Origin: Rhodopirellula europaea 6C
GTDB lineage: Bacteria > Planctomycetota > Planctomycetia > Pirellulales > Pirellulaceae
Length of the DNA stretch: 64,000 bases
NCBI RefSeq assembly: GCF_000338295.1
Contig: NZ_ANMO01000120.1
Span: 1 to 64,000, forward strand
Direction: 5' to 3'
Shown here: positions 47,455 to 55,826 of the stretch, one piece after another
Numbering within the stretch: the first letter of the stretch is position 1
Layout of the letters: each line of letters opens with the position of its first letter
The notes under the pieces: model-generated
What the model was told of the DNA's origin: nothing
The model's input: only the letters and a program-made list of their open reading frames with translations
Databases searched by the model: none
Program-made: the position numbers and the translations under genes

Positions 47455-47680
47455 TCGCCGGAATCTCATCCATCAGACTTTTGAAGTCTGACGAAAGATG
47501 TTGAACGACAACAAACGCGAGGTCAGTGTCCGGTGGCAGCTTGTCGAACAATTGCTGCAATGCCTCCAATCCGCCCGCCGATGCACCGATGCCCACTATC
47601 GCTCCGAGCGGTAAAACGGCCCCGAACGATCGGTTCGATCCGGATGATCGGAGTCTTTGCGGCAGGATCGGACGAAGCAA
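47455..47680 (-). pseudogene. CheB-type methylesterase remnant
   Basis: The frame reads [20 protein letters not shown] and [19 protein letters not shown], the N-terminus of a CheB or CheB-CheR receptor methylesterase with its SxGG active-site start. It breaks off about 70 residues in, exactly where the acetate kinase gene ends on the opposite strand. The rest of the gene is not in the window. It marks the insertion or deletion scar of the dehydrogenase-xfp-ackA unit. Confidence 0.8.
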
Positions 47681-47690
47681 GAAGGTTTGG

Positions 47691-47720
47691 TGAAGGAATG
47701 GCGTGAAACTCGCATCTAAC
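47691..47720 (+). promoter_or_regulatory. ECF-type promoter of the Gly/His-rich protein
   Basis: TGAAGGAATGG and CATCTAAC are spaced by 22 nt, 105 bp before the ATG at 47825. It begins 11 bp outside the CheB remnant. Confidence 0.6.
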
Positions 47721-47824
47721 TCTCACAACACGAAGCAGTCGCACGGTCTGCTTCATTGCCAAGCTTCATCCAAGCGATGTTTCGCTGGACATTGGTTTCC
47801 TCCCACCCGATAAGGCGATGAACG

Positions 47825-48187
47825 ATGACGAATCCATCCAAATTGAAACTGTTTGCAGGTCTCACAATTTTGACGGGCGCAGTCATGCTCTCCTCAACAG
47901 CCATGGCTAGCGGCGGTCACAGTGGTGGCGGGCATGTCGGAGGCGGTGGTCACGGCTTCGGCGGAGGACATGGATATGGCGGCCACGGACACGGAGCCGC
48001 GTACTACGGAATTGGTCTCGGATACGGCGTTGGCTACAGCGGCATCGGCTACGGAGGGTTTGGCTACGACAGCGACTACCCACGTTCGTATTCCAGCTAT
48101 TACCCTTCGTACACAGCCCACCGAGCAACCTACGTCGCTCCGCGTAGGATTCTGCAGCGACGAGCGTACTCGCGTTGCGGTCGCTAG
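47825..48187 (+). CDS. Secreted Gly/His/Tyr-rich repeat protein
   Basis: The 120-aa protein has a signal peptide (ILTGAVMLSSTAMA), then about 60 residues built of GGGH, GYGGHGH and GYGVGYSGIGYGG units, and a basic tail ending RAYSRCGR. His and Tyr repeats could bind Cu or Zn, or form an extracellular fibre. No family is recognised. An ECF-type promoter lies upstream. Confidence 0.65.
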   Translation: MTNPSKLKLFAGLTILTGAVMLSSTAMASGGHSGGGHVGGGGHGFGGGHGYGGHGHGAAYYGIGLGYGVGYSGIGYGGFGYDSDYPRSYSSYYPSYTAHRATYVAPRRILQRRAYSRCGR

Positions 48188-48367
48188 AAAGATTCGTCAT
48201 GCCGAAAAATATCCCACTGGCTCGACAAACTCGGACTGGCTGGAAGTTCAGACGCGATGAGCGTTCAACGAGTGGATGTGCGGTGACTTACTAGCGAAGA
48301 AGCCAAATGACAGAGCATTTCTGTCCGCCTGTTGGCTCTCCTTCATTGCTCATCTACATTGTTGAGC

Positions 48368-49180
48368 ATGTCCGAAGATAGCGAATCCGCCCCTGATTTC
48401 CCGCTCTGCGATACGCTGATTCTGACAGCGGTATCGTCGGAGTTGGATGCATTGTCGCAGCAGTGTAAACAGTTTGGGATATCGTTTAAGAAACGACACC
48501 ATCCATTCCTGGGCAGCTACTACGACTTGGGTTTGATCGGGTTTGAAAATGTGATTGCGGTTCGATCCAGGAGCATGGGGCCACTTGGGTATGGCGGGTC
48601 GGCAGAGCTGGCTTCGCGTTTCCAAAGAGCCACCGGTGCAACTTCAGTCATTCAACTCGGCATGGCGTTCGGGATGGAGGAGTCAACGCAGCAGATCGGT
48701 GACGTCCTCGTCTCGACGGAAGTCATTCCGTACGACCATCGCCACTACCGCGACGCGTTGTCCGAAAACGGATATCTAGTCAACTATGACTCAGCGACAC
48801 GCATGAATGCAGCGGAGAAGACCGTCAATGCTTTGCGTCAATTCAGGATTGAAGAACCGGCCTCCGACTACAATGTCTATTTTGGGGCAATCCTCTCTGG
48901 GGCGGCGATTGTGCATTCATCGGCATTCCGGGACGAGTTAGTGCGACTTGTGCCCGCCGGAAATCACCGTATCGTCGGAGGAGAAATGGAGGGCATTGGA
49001 CTGCTCGGCGTGACGAAGCATCCGATCTGGTGTGTCGTCAAAGGCATTAGCGACTTTGCCGATGCGAACCGCGACCGTATCATTGAGGAGAGTCGAGAGA
49101 TTGCATGCCGCAATGCCTCCCACTTCCTGTTGTCGTCTATGACCAGCAGCAATCCCGTTACTGCGGCAGAGCATTCTTAA
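48368..49180 (+). CDS. Nucleoside phosphorylase/nucleosidase-like protein
   Basis: The 270-aa protein resembles the PNP_UDP superfamily: VTAVSSELDALSQ-like start, SMGPLGYGGSAELASRF, VIQLGMAFGMEE, VSTEVIPYD, VGGEMEGIGLL with the catalytic Glu pair, and VVKGISDFAD with the base-binding Asp. It may cleave a nucleoside or nucleotide. The start is taken at the ATG 48368. It is followed 12 bp later by a gene without known relatives, a pairing that could be a small effector system. Metal-island neighbours give no functional hint. Confidence 0.8.
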   Translation: MSEDSESAPDFPLCDTLILTAVSSELDALSQQCKQFGISFKKRHHPFLGSYYDLGLIGFENVIAVRSRSMGPLGYGGSAELASRFQRATGATSVIQLGMAFGMEESTQQIGDVLVSTEVIPYDHRHYRDALSENGYLVNYDSATRMNAAEKTVNALRQFRIEEPASDYNVYFGAILSGAAIVHSSAFRDELVRLVPAGNHRIVGGEMEGIGLLGVTKHPIWCVVKGISDFADANRDRIIEESREIACRNASHFLLSSMTSSNPVTAAEHS

Positions 49181-49192
49181 GGAATGTAGACA

Positions 49193-49804
49193 ATGAACCA
49201 GCCCGAGCCTTTTCCTATGACAACATCCGCGAACCATCCATTGCTTGCGCGACTGGTTGCTGAAATTCAACACGGGCAAAAATTCGTGGTTGATGTTCGC
49301 AACGAGGACGAATCGTTTGGATTGGATGGATATCAACTTTCAATCTGGAGCGTCGGGAGCGACAAGCCGATTTCGATATTCCCTTGGGACTCTGAGATCA
49401 ACGAGGAATTGATTGACCTGAAGGTGAGATCCAAGGATTTAGAATCAGAGACCAGCCGATTTGCGATTCGACTTCGTGACGAACTGGCAGCAACCGAGTC
49501 TCGGTATGGAAATGGTTTCTTCAATCGCGTTCTCGTTGACCTCGTTACCGAGAGTTACCTTGACAAGCATCCTGACATCAAAGATGCACTCGATCGAGCG
49601 CATAGCAGACAGGTGGAACGAAACTCTGTCTATCACGAGTGCCGCGACACGATTGCATATGTGATTGGCAAACGGTCCAGAGAGCTAACAAGGCAGCTCG
49701 ATTACGATGAAACGTCGATGCGAAAAATACTCTCCAAAGCGATTGCGAGATACATCGACAATCGCTTTTCATTGAGTCAACGGAAGCAGATGGGTTTGCT
49801 GTAG
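49193..49804 (+). CDS. Hypothetical protein, partner of nucleosidase-like gene
   Basis: The 203-aa soluble protein is rich in Glu/Arg helices (SRFAIRLRDELAATESRY, HECRDTIAYVIGKRSRELTRQ). No domain is recognised. AAGGA is eight bases before the ATG, and the gene starts 12 bp after the nucleosidase stop, so co-transcription is near certain. A bidirectional terminator follows. It could be an inhibitor, activator or sensor for the nucleosidase. Confidence 0.6.
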   Translation: MNQPEPFPMTTSANHPLLARLVAEIQHGQKFVVDVRNEDESFGLDGYQLSIWSVGSDKPISIFPWDSEINEELIDLKVRSKDLESETSRFAIRLRDELAATESRYGNGFFNRVLVDLVTESYLDKHPDIKDALDRAHSRQVERNSVYHECRDTIAYVIGKRSRELTRQLDYDETSMRKILSKAIARYIDNRFSLSQRKQMGLL

Positions 49805-49805
49805 C

Positions 49806-49830
49806 GTTGGCTTGAGTCAATCCAACTTTT
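49806..49830. terminator. Terminator hairpin between convergent genes
   Basis: GTTGG-C-TTGA pairs with TCAA-T-CCAAC and is followed by TTTT. It lies between the stops of the genes at 49804 (plus) and 49830 (minus). Confidence 0.6.
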
Positions 49831-50570
49831 CACGCCACGCTTGCGCGCTTGGGTTCGGCCTGTCCAGACGATTTGTTAGCGAGCAATTGACGAACCTGCT
49901 TTGACAACCGGAAAACGTCGCCGCCGTATTCGATCAATTGCTCGATGCCAAGAAAATCGGCCATCGCGTAGTCGTGAACCTCGATCGCATGATCGTACAG
50001 CCAAACGCGTGTGTCGCTGTCGAGCAATGCCAATTTGGGAGCCATCTGCCACGCCTTTCGTTCGGACAACGAAATGTTTGCCAGGACCAAACGCGGGCGA
50101 TATTTTCCGCATGCCTTCAGGGCATCGGTTACCGTAATCGCTCGTACGACGCGAAAGCCAGCCTCGACCAGATCGCCCGCCAACCGTGCATAGACTTCGT
50201 CGCGTGGTTCGATCAGGAACGCGACCGGTCGTTGGGCATTGGTGTGAGCTTTTGTCTTTGTTTGCGTACCAAACCCTGTCTTTGATCGTCGGTGGCCGTC
50301 CAACTTGAGGATCGGCTGTTCGGTTTTGGGTTGAGGATGATCCGCGTTGGTGGATCGGGCAATCTTGCTGCCATCCATCAACTCGCTGACGACAAAGGTT
50401 GCCGAGCAGTGCCCGCAGGCGAGTTCAGTGTCGAGCCACTGTGTTCGCACTTTCGCAGCACGACCGCATGTCGGGCAGCCGACCAAATGCACCTTGTCGT
50501 CTTCGTCACAAAGTATGGTCGCTTGATTTGAGTAGGTCATTTCTTGCATCAACATCGTTATTCCATCCAT
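49830..50570 (-). CDS. Zinc-ribbon plus receiver-like protein
   Basis: The 246-aa protein has an N-terminal zinc ribbon (VGCPTCGRAAKVRTQW, LACGHCSATF), a basic linker and a receiver-like fold (VAFLIEPRDEVYARLAGDLVEAGF, RVVRAITVTDALK, PRLVLANISLS). The phospho-acceptor position appears as Asn in place of Asp, so it may not be phosphorylated. A role in DNA or RNA binding coupled to a pseudo-receiver is inferred. It could start at 50570 or at the ATG 50555. No kinase is nearby. Confidence 0.6.
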   Translation of the reverse strand: MDGITMLMQEMTYSNQATILCDEDDKVHLVGCPTCGRAAKVRTQWLDTELACGHCSATFVVSELMDGSKIARSTNADHPQPKTEQPILKLDGHRRSKTGFGTQTKTKAHTNAQRPVAFLIEPRDEVYARLAGDLVEAGFRVVRAITVTDALKACGKYRPRLVLANISLSERKAWQMAPKLALLDSDTRVWLYDHAIEVHDYAMADFLGIEQLIEYGGDVFRLSKQVRQLLANKSSGQAEPKRASVA

Positions 50571-50654
50571 GTTTTCGTTTGGTTCATTGGCAAAGAATCG
50601 AGATTGCGAACGCGCACCGGTGTTTAAGACCGAAGACTTCGCGATTCTTGCACG

Positions 50655-51068
50655 CTACAAACGAAACCGGCAGAGCGCAATGCACAGAGAGACGCCAGGT
50701 ATCGAGCGATCACGCTGAGCCGTTACCGACTGAGGCCTGGTGACCGACGAGAGAAACCATGTCGTCGTGTCACTGGCGACAGTTTCGACCTGAGGCAATT
50801 CGGATTGCGGTTCGATACTCTGGTCAGCCGGCGTTTGCCGGCAACCACAGGGGCAACGCTCGCCGGGAGCGACAGGGCCGTCGTCGCAACAGCAATCACT
50901 CGAAACCATCTCGTCACAGCAAGATTGATCGTCGGATTCAACAGTGACGCTGGCATGTTGAGGGCAATGCGGGCATCGACACATCGATCGCTGCACCGGT
51001 TGGACGGAGAACACGGCCACGGCTAGCAATGCAGCAAACTTCATTGGTTGGAAAAGCATCGCGTTCAT
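50655..51068 (-). CDS. Secreted Cys-rich protein
   Basis: The 137-aa protein has a signal peptide (FAALLAVAVFSVQPVQ), then a Cys-dense stretch (MCRCPHCPQ, SCCDEMVSSDCCCDDG, RCPCGCRQT) with twelve Cys in about 45 residues, then a Ser/Thr-rich end. It is analogous to the protein at 37463. Copper or zinc cluster binding is likely. An ECF-type promoter lies at 51123-51152, divergent from the reductase operon. Confidence 0.65.
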   Translation of the reverse strand: MNAMLFQPMKFAALLAVAVFSVQPVQRSMCRCPHCPQHASVTVESDDQSCCDEMVSSDCCCDDGPVAPGERCPCGCRQTPADQSIEPQSELPQVETVASDTTTWFLSSVTRPQSVTAQRDRSIPGVSLCIALCRFRL

Positions 51069-51122
51069 GAATCCGCCGTGATCACCGTGGGCTTAACATC
51101 CTGTTTTCGACCAGTTCGTTTG

Positions 51123-51152
51123 GTTAGATGCACGCTGCAATCGAATTCTTCG
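51123..51152 (-). promoter_or_regulatory. ECF-type promoter of the Cys-rich protein
   Basis: On the minus strand CGAAGAATTCG and CATCTAAC are 22 nt apart, 55 bp before the ATG at 51068. One mismatch (C for T) occurs in the left box. Confidence 0.65.
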
Positions 51153-51215
51153 CGGCGAATAAAAATATTTTCAGCACTGATGACGGAGAAGTTGTCCAGT
51201 TTCACGAAACGACCA

Positions 51216-51245
51216 TGAAGAAATGGCCAGCCCGACTCATCCAAC
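51216..51245 (+). promoter_or_regulatory. ECF-type promoter of the reductase operon
   Basis: TGAAGAAATGG and CATCCAAC are spaced by 22 nt, 40 bp before the ATG at 51285. It is divergent from the promoter at 51123. Confidence 0.7.
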
Positions 51246-51284
51246 CAATCGACGAACTGATTCCCGATACGGAGACGATTGTTG

Positions 51285-53336
51285 ATGAAACGGTCAAGCG
51301 ATGCCTCTTTTTCCATCATGGTTGCTTTGGTTGCGATCGCATCCGCGCTGGCGTCACCTTCGGCTTACGGCCAGATTTCGCCAGAGGAGCACGCCAGCCA
51401 TCACCCGGAAGAAGCCGCGTCTGGCGGTGCTGATTCGGGGATGGGGAAAGGTCCGAAAGGAATGGGCTCCATGGGGAAAGGCGGGCCGCCCGAAGGTGCC
51501 GGGCCAGGCATGATGGGCGGCGGAATGATGGGGGGCGGCAAAGGTGGTGGCGGAATGATGGGTGGGGGAGGGATGGGTGGCATGATGGAAAAGATGGGTG
51601 CGCCTAAACCCAAAGACCTCTATCCTTCGCTGATGGAACTGCCTGACTTGCCGATGGAACGTCGCGGCGAACTTGAACAGGAGGCTCACCAGCGGATGAT
51701 TGCGGGCACGCGAGTGCTCAGTGAAGGCTTTGACCAACTATCCACATCCGCCGGAAGCGATGATTTTGCCGCGATGCAGGCTGCGACGGACAAAATTCGC
51801 GAGGGGCTCGGTGACTTTGAGAGCGGACTGGCCGCGCATCGAGCGCTCCGCGAAGGTAAGGCCCCGCGAAACGTTGCCCTGCAGTGGTTCAAGAACGAAA
51901 TGAATCTGAGCGACGCAGCTCCGGTGGCATCATCCAACGCGATGCTGTGGGGAATGACTCCCTTTCATTCCATCGTGATGGCAATCTTGGTCCTCTTTGC
52001 CGCCGCAATGATTTGGATGTATTTCTTCAAAATGCGCCGCGCCGCCACGTTGCTTGAGAAGCTTGCTGTGGCTGGTGGAGGACCTGGGAGTGGAGAAGAT
52101 ATGGAGTCTGGGAGTCCGGGAGTCGGTGAGAAAGCAACGGTGTCCAACTCGAACTCCCAATCTCCCCCGCTCCGAGACTCCCCATCACCGACCTCCCCAT
52201 CTTCGTCAAGCGACTGCTGCGACACAGACGATGGCTGCGTCACCGAAACAGCCGCCGAGGAAATTGACTCCGGTGGCTTGCTTCCGGTGGCCAAGAAAAA
52301 ACTCTGCCGGTTGCGCGTCGCCAAGATCACTCAGGAAACCGACGATGTCAAAACATTTCGTTTGGTAGCCTGCCACGGTGGCGGCATTCCCTTCAGTTAC
52401 TTGCCCGGTCAGTTCCTAACGTTCACGCTGCCCACCGCCGAGAAACCGATCAAACGCAGCTACACGATTTCGTCTTCACCAACGCAGGGTTACTACTGCG
52501 AAGTAACGGTGAAACGCGAAGACGAAGGAGCTGGCTCACGCTACTTGCACGACCAGGTGAAGGTTGGAGACACGTTGGAGGTAAGAGCGCCTAGCGGTCG
52601 GTTCACCTTCACTGGCCAAGAATCCAGCGACATCGTACTGATCTCCGGCGGTGTTGGAATCACGCCCATGATGAGTATTGCCCGAGCGCTCACCGACATG
52701 GCGTGGTCCGGCGAGATTCACTTTGTCGTTGCCTGTCGTGATCCAGAGCATTTTATCTTTGAGTCGGAACTGCAACGATTGCAAACCGAGTTTGAGAATC
52801 TACATGTGCATGTTGCGATGAGCCGTATCGACGGTGACATGAACGGCTACCGTAGCGGACGACTTAGCAAAGAGATGCTAACCGAATGGATTCCCGACAT
52901 CGCGAAGAAACGAATTCATATCTGCGGTGCTCCCGCCATGATGGAAGCGACCAAGGAGATGCTGGCCGAGTTGGGCGTTCCGGCGGATAACATTCACTCG
53001 GAAAACTTCGGCTCCACTCAAAAACCGAAAGCGAAAGTCGCAAAAAAGCAGGAGTCCAAAGAAACAGCGACTTCCGGCGCGCGGGTCAAGTTTGCAATTT
53101 CGGACAAAGCGACGGAGTTTCAAGCCGACGAAACCTTGTTGGAGGCCGCCGAACGTATAGATGTTGACATTGACTACTCCTGCCGAGTCGGTACTTGTGG
53201 GATGTGCGTTGTCAAACTTCTGTCCGGCGACGTGACGATGGAAGTCGACGATGGCCTGGAACAAGAAGACAGGGAAAAGGGCATGGTTTTGGCGTGCCAG
53301 GCAAAGGCCGATCAGGACGTTGAGGTGGAAGCGTGA
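51285..53336 (+). CDS. Met-rich membrane-anchored FAD/NAD reductase with 2Fe-2S domain
   Basis: The 683-aa fusion has a signal peptide (ending SAYG) and about 65 residues of Met/Gly (MMGGGMMGGGKGGGGMM). A helical region follows, then a membrane segment (TPFHSIVMAILVLFAAAMIW), a Ser/Pro linker and a ferredoxin reductase module (SYLPGQFLTF, RSYTISSSP, GGVGITPMMS). It ends in a plant-type 2Fe-2S domain with Cys633, 638, 641 and 671. The Met-rich part faces the periplasm and the redox part the cytosol, consistent with electrons being passed outward to metals. Its stop overlaps the next gene (GTGA). The ATG at 51285 is chosen over the upstream TTG. Confidence 0.88.
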   Translation: MKRSSDASFSIMVALVAIASALASPSAYGQISPEEHASHHPEEAASGGADSGMGKGPKGMGSMGKGGPPEGAGPGMMGGGMMGGGKGGGGMMGGGGMGGMMEKMGAPKPKDLYPSLMELPDLPMERRGELEQEAHQRMIAGTRVLSEGFDQLSTSAGSDDFAAMQAATDKIREGLGDFESGLAAHRALREGKAPRNVALQWFKNEMNLSDAAPVASSNAMLWGMTPFHSIVMAILVLFAAAMIWMYFFKMRRAATLLEKLAVAGGGPGSGEDMESGSPGVGEKATVSNSNSQSPPLRDSPSPTSPSSSSDCCDTDDGCVTETAAEEIDSGGLLPVAKKKLCRLRVAKITQETDDVKTFRLVACHGGGIPFSYLPGQFLTFTLPTAEKPIKRSYTISSSPTQGYYCEVTVKREDEGAGSRYLHDQVKVGDTLEVRAPSGRFTFTGQESSDIVLISGGVGITPMMSIARALTDMAWSGEIHFVVACRDPEHFIFESELQRLQTEFENLHVHVAMSRIDGDMNGYRSGRLSKEMLTEWIPDIAKKRIHICGAPAMMEATKEMLAELGVPADNIHSENFGSTQKPKAKVAKKQESKETATSGARVKFAISDKATEFQADETLLEAAERIDVDIDYSCRVGTCGMCVVKLLSGDVTMEVDDGLEQEDREKGMVLACQAKADQDVEVEA

Positions 53337-54097
53337 AAGAACGCGAAAAGATTGTCGTCTCCGGCCTCGTCATGCTCATGCTTCTCGCATGGCTGGGCTT
53401 TCCACTTCATCACTCGCATCGCTTCGCCGGAAGTTTCTGGGGCGGTGCCCTTGGTGTGTCTGGCGCGCTGCTGATGCTCGTTCCCTTGGCCTACTTGATC
53501 GTTAAACGCAACAAGAAGTTGAAGCAAGCCGTTACCAAGCATGTTTCGATGCGAACTCTGTTGGCTTGGCACATCTATGCCGGAGTCCTGGGGCCGATCC
53601 TGGTCATCATTCACAGCGGTCACAGGTACAACAGCCCGCTCGGTATCACATTGACTGCGATGACCCTGTTGGTCGTTGTCAGTGGTTTCGTCGGACGCTA
53701 TCTGATGTCGGGATTCACCAAGGAAATCAGAGCAAAGAAGGCGATGTTATCGGAGTTGCAATCCGCGTATGACCAAGCTGCTACCGACATTGCTTCCAAC
53801 CCCGCGACAGCGCGAAGCCTGAGGCCGTTCACGGGTTTCTTCAGTCGGCTAGCGGCAAGTTTCTTTTTGGCGGAATCGATCAATGAGTCTCAAGCCACCT
53901 CTCATGATTCGATCACCCTAGTTCGTTTAGCTGAGTCCATTGCGGATGTCGAATACGCCATTGCGACTCATGAGGATTTCAAAAGGTGGTTCGGCAAGTG
54001 GCTTAAGTTTCATATCGCGATCTCGTTTGCCCTGTACGCATTAATGTTCGTGCACGTGTACTACGCCGTGTACTTCGGCTTGCGATGGCTTGAATAA
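53333..54097 (+). CDS. Membrane cytochrome b-like protein
   Basis: The 254-aa protein has about five hydrophobic segments with His pairs in them (HSHRF, RTLLAWHIYAGVL, VIIHSGHRYN, LKFHIAIS, MFVHVYYAVYF), as in b-type heme proteins of the ferric-reductase or cytochrome b561 type. A cytosolic helical loop of about 80 residues is inserted. The GTG start overlaps the reductase stop by 4 bp. It would carry electrons from the FAD/2Fe-2S protein across the membrane to the multiheme cytochrome encoded downstream. Confidence 0.78.
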   Translation: MKEREKIVVSGLVMLMLLAWLGFPLHHSHRFAGSFWGGALGVSGALLMLVPLAYLIVKRNKKLKQAVTKHVSMRTLLAWHIYAGVLGPILVIIHSGHRYNSPLGITLTAMTLLVVVSGFVGRYLMSGFTKEIRAKKAMLSELQSAYDQAATDIASNPATARSLRPFTGFFSRLAASFFLAESINESQATSHDSITLVRLAESIADVEYAIATHEDFKRWFGKWLKFHIAISFALYALMFVHVYYAVYFGLRWLE

Positions 54098-54128
54098 TCC
54101 CATTCGTTCCCTTGACTGAGGCAATTCC

Positions 54129-54872
54129 ATGAAGATATTTCCAATCTGTGTTATCGCAATATTGTTGTCTGCCGAAACTTCGACAAATGTAGTCGGACAG
54201 CAACCGATCGATTCGCAACGGGAGGACGCCCCGCAACTTAGCGACTTGCGAGCGAAACACATTACTGCTCTCTCGGAACTGCTTCAGGCGCGAACGAAAG
54301 CATACCAACGCGGCGAGTCTACAATTGCGGCAGTTCTGGATACGAATAGGCAACTGCTTGTTGCACGTCTTGCAGCTGAATCTGACGCGGATGCGAGGGC
54401 GAAAATAATCGCTTCATCGATCGGCGTGGCAAAAGATTTTCAGACATCGTTAGAATCAAAGTATCGTTTGCGTGAAGCTTCTGTCTCTGACGTATTACTC
54501 TGCAAGGCGGAGCGTTTGGAAATCGAAATCGTTGCTGCGAATGAGGAGTCACGGCATCGCATCTTGAAATTGCATGAGGAACGCCGGGAGATACTTAGAG
54601 AACTATTGCAAGTGCAATCGAAGGAGTACAAGAACGGAGGCTCAGAAATCGAACCGCTTATTCAGACTCAACAGCAACTGCTCGCTGCTGATCTTGAACT
54701 TGCTATCGGGAAAGACTCGCGAACGAAGCTTATCAACACACAGCTCGAAATCGCAACAGACCTAAAGAATATAGCAGAAGCGAAATTCAAGGCTGGGAAA
54801 GCTTCTGTCGTGGACGTTCTTCGCTCCCGTGCAGGCCGCCTGCGACTGGCGGTTGCCGCTGCGTCTGAGTAA
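54129..54872 (+). CDS. Secreted helical protein with two TolC-like repeats
   Basis: The 247-aa protein has a signal peptide, then two copies of about 100 residues. Copy one contains ALSELLQARTKAYQRGEST and DANRQLLVARL-like helices; copy two contains ILRELLQVQSKEYKNGGSE and QTQQQLLAADLELA. Both end with a KYRLREASVSDVLLCKAERL or KFKAGKASVVDVLRSRAGRL segment. The pattern resembles half of an OEP helical barrel, but there is no beta-barrel part. It lies within the redox operon, 32 bp after the cytochrome b gene. Confidence 0.65.
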   Translation: MKIFPICVIAILLSAETSTNVVGQQPIDSQREDAPQLSDLRAKHITALSELLQARTKAYQRGESTIAAVLDTNRQLLVARLAAESDADARAKIIASSIGVAKDFQTSLESKYRLREASVSDVLLCKAERLEIEIVAANEESRHRILKLHEERREILRELLQVQSKEYKNGGSEIEPLIQTQQQLLAADLELAIGKDSRTKLINTQLEIATDLKNIAEAKFKAGKASVVDVLRSRAGRLRLAVAAASE

Positions 54873-54936
54873 CCCGTTGAGCCGGACTTACCTCTTCGTT
54901 CGTAAACTGCTTTGCAAACTGTTGGGAGTTGTATCT

Positions 54937-55722
54937 ATGAAACGAATCGCGATCGTGTTAGTCGTAACGACTGCTGGATTGGCGATCACATATGCCTCTG
55001 GGCTGATACCCAAAACCGCCATCGACTCAGTTTCAAACTCCCTGCATCAATCCGTGAATCCTGGCGTGCTCTCGGCCGCACATGCGAACCTGACCGACAA
55101 CTGCCAAGCTTGCCACACGCCGCTGACGGGGGTGGATACGGTCAAGTGCATCTTGTGCCACGCCAACAACGACTCCATTTTGCAACGGCAGCCGACCGCA
55201 TTTCACGCCAGCGTCGGGACGTGCAAGGAATGTCATCAAGAGCATCGCGGACTCGACGCCAATTTGTCCGAGATGGATCACTCGTTGCTGACATCCATCG
55301 GACTCAAAGTTTTGGAGGATGCCGAGCCGGGCAGTGAAGAGCAAGCGGCCCGAGTCGGTCTGGCCGACAAACTTAAATTTGCCAACGCCCCTCATGACCG
55401 GATCACATTGCAAGAATCGGTGCTTGACTGCAAATCTTGTCATTCCAACGACGACCAACACCAGGGGTTGTTCGGAAACGATTGTGCGCAGTGCCACGCG
55501 ACCGACCGTTGGATGATTCCTGAATACAAACACCCGTCAACGAGTTCGACCGACTGCAACCAATGCCATCAAGCCCCACCGAGCCACTACATGATGCACT
55601 TCAAGATGATCTCCGCGAAGGTTGCCGGTAAACCGCACGCCCGCGTCGAGCAGTGTCATCAGTGTCACCAAACGACGAGTTGGAATGACATCAAGCGGGC
55701 CGGTTGGTACAAGCATCACTGA
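54937..55722 (+). CDS. Periplasmic heptaheme cytochrome c
   Basis: The 261-aa protein has a signal peptide (VVTTAGLAITYASG) and seven CxxCH heme-binding motifs: CQACH, CILCH, CKECH, CKSCH, CAQCH, CNQCH and CHQCH. Additional His residues could be distal ligands. It would receive electrons from the membrane cytochrome b-like protein encoded upstream. GGGAG lies before the ATG at 54937. The terminal acceptor is unknown; Cu(II), Fe(III) or another periplasmic partner is possible. Confidence 0.88.
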   Translation: MKRIAIVLVVTTAGLAITYASGLIPKTAIDSVSNSLHQSVNPGVLSAAHANLTDNCQACHTPLTGVDTVKCILCHANNDSILQRQPTAFHASVGTCKECHQEHRGLDANLSEMDHSLLTSIGLKVLEDAEPGSEEQAARVGLADKLKFANAPHDRITLQESVLDCKSCHSNDDQHQGLFGNDCAQCHATDRWMIPEYKHPSTSSTDCNQCHQAPPSHYMMHFKMISAKVAGKPHARVEQCHQCHQTTSWNDIKRAGWYKHH

Positions 55723-55728
55723 CGAAGC

Positions 55729-55812
55729 GGGGAGGTGGGAGAGGGGGAGTCTGAGAGATAGAAAATGGTTGAGTGAAGACTGTCGCAAATGCTCCGTGTC
55801 TCCCACCTCCCC
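55729..55812 (+). terminator. 12-bp inverted repeat with 60-nt loop
   Basis: GGGGAGGTGGGA pairs exactly with TCCCACCTCCCC, followed by ACTAAAAAAAG. The right arm includes TGCTCCGTGTCTCCCA, shared with the hairpin at 22362-22395. It is probably a transcription barrier after the redox operon and a member of a dispersed repeat family. Confidence 0.55.
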
Positions 55813-55826
55813 ACTAAAAAAAGCCA

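Noticed and set aside
47473-47491. Perfect 8-bp hairpin TCAGACTT/AAGTCTGA after ackA as a terminator
   Set aside because: It falls on the conserved FKSLMDE codons of the CheB remnant and has no T tract, so coincidence is as likely; not listed as a terminator.
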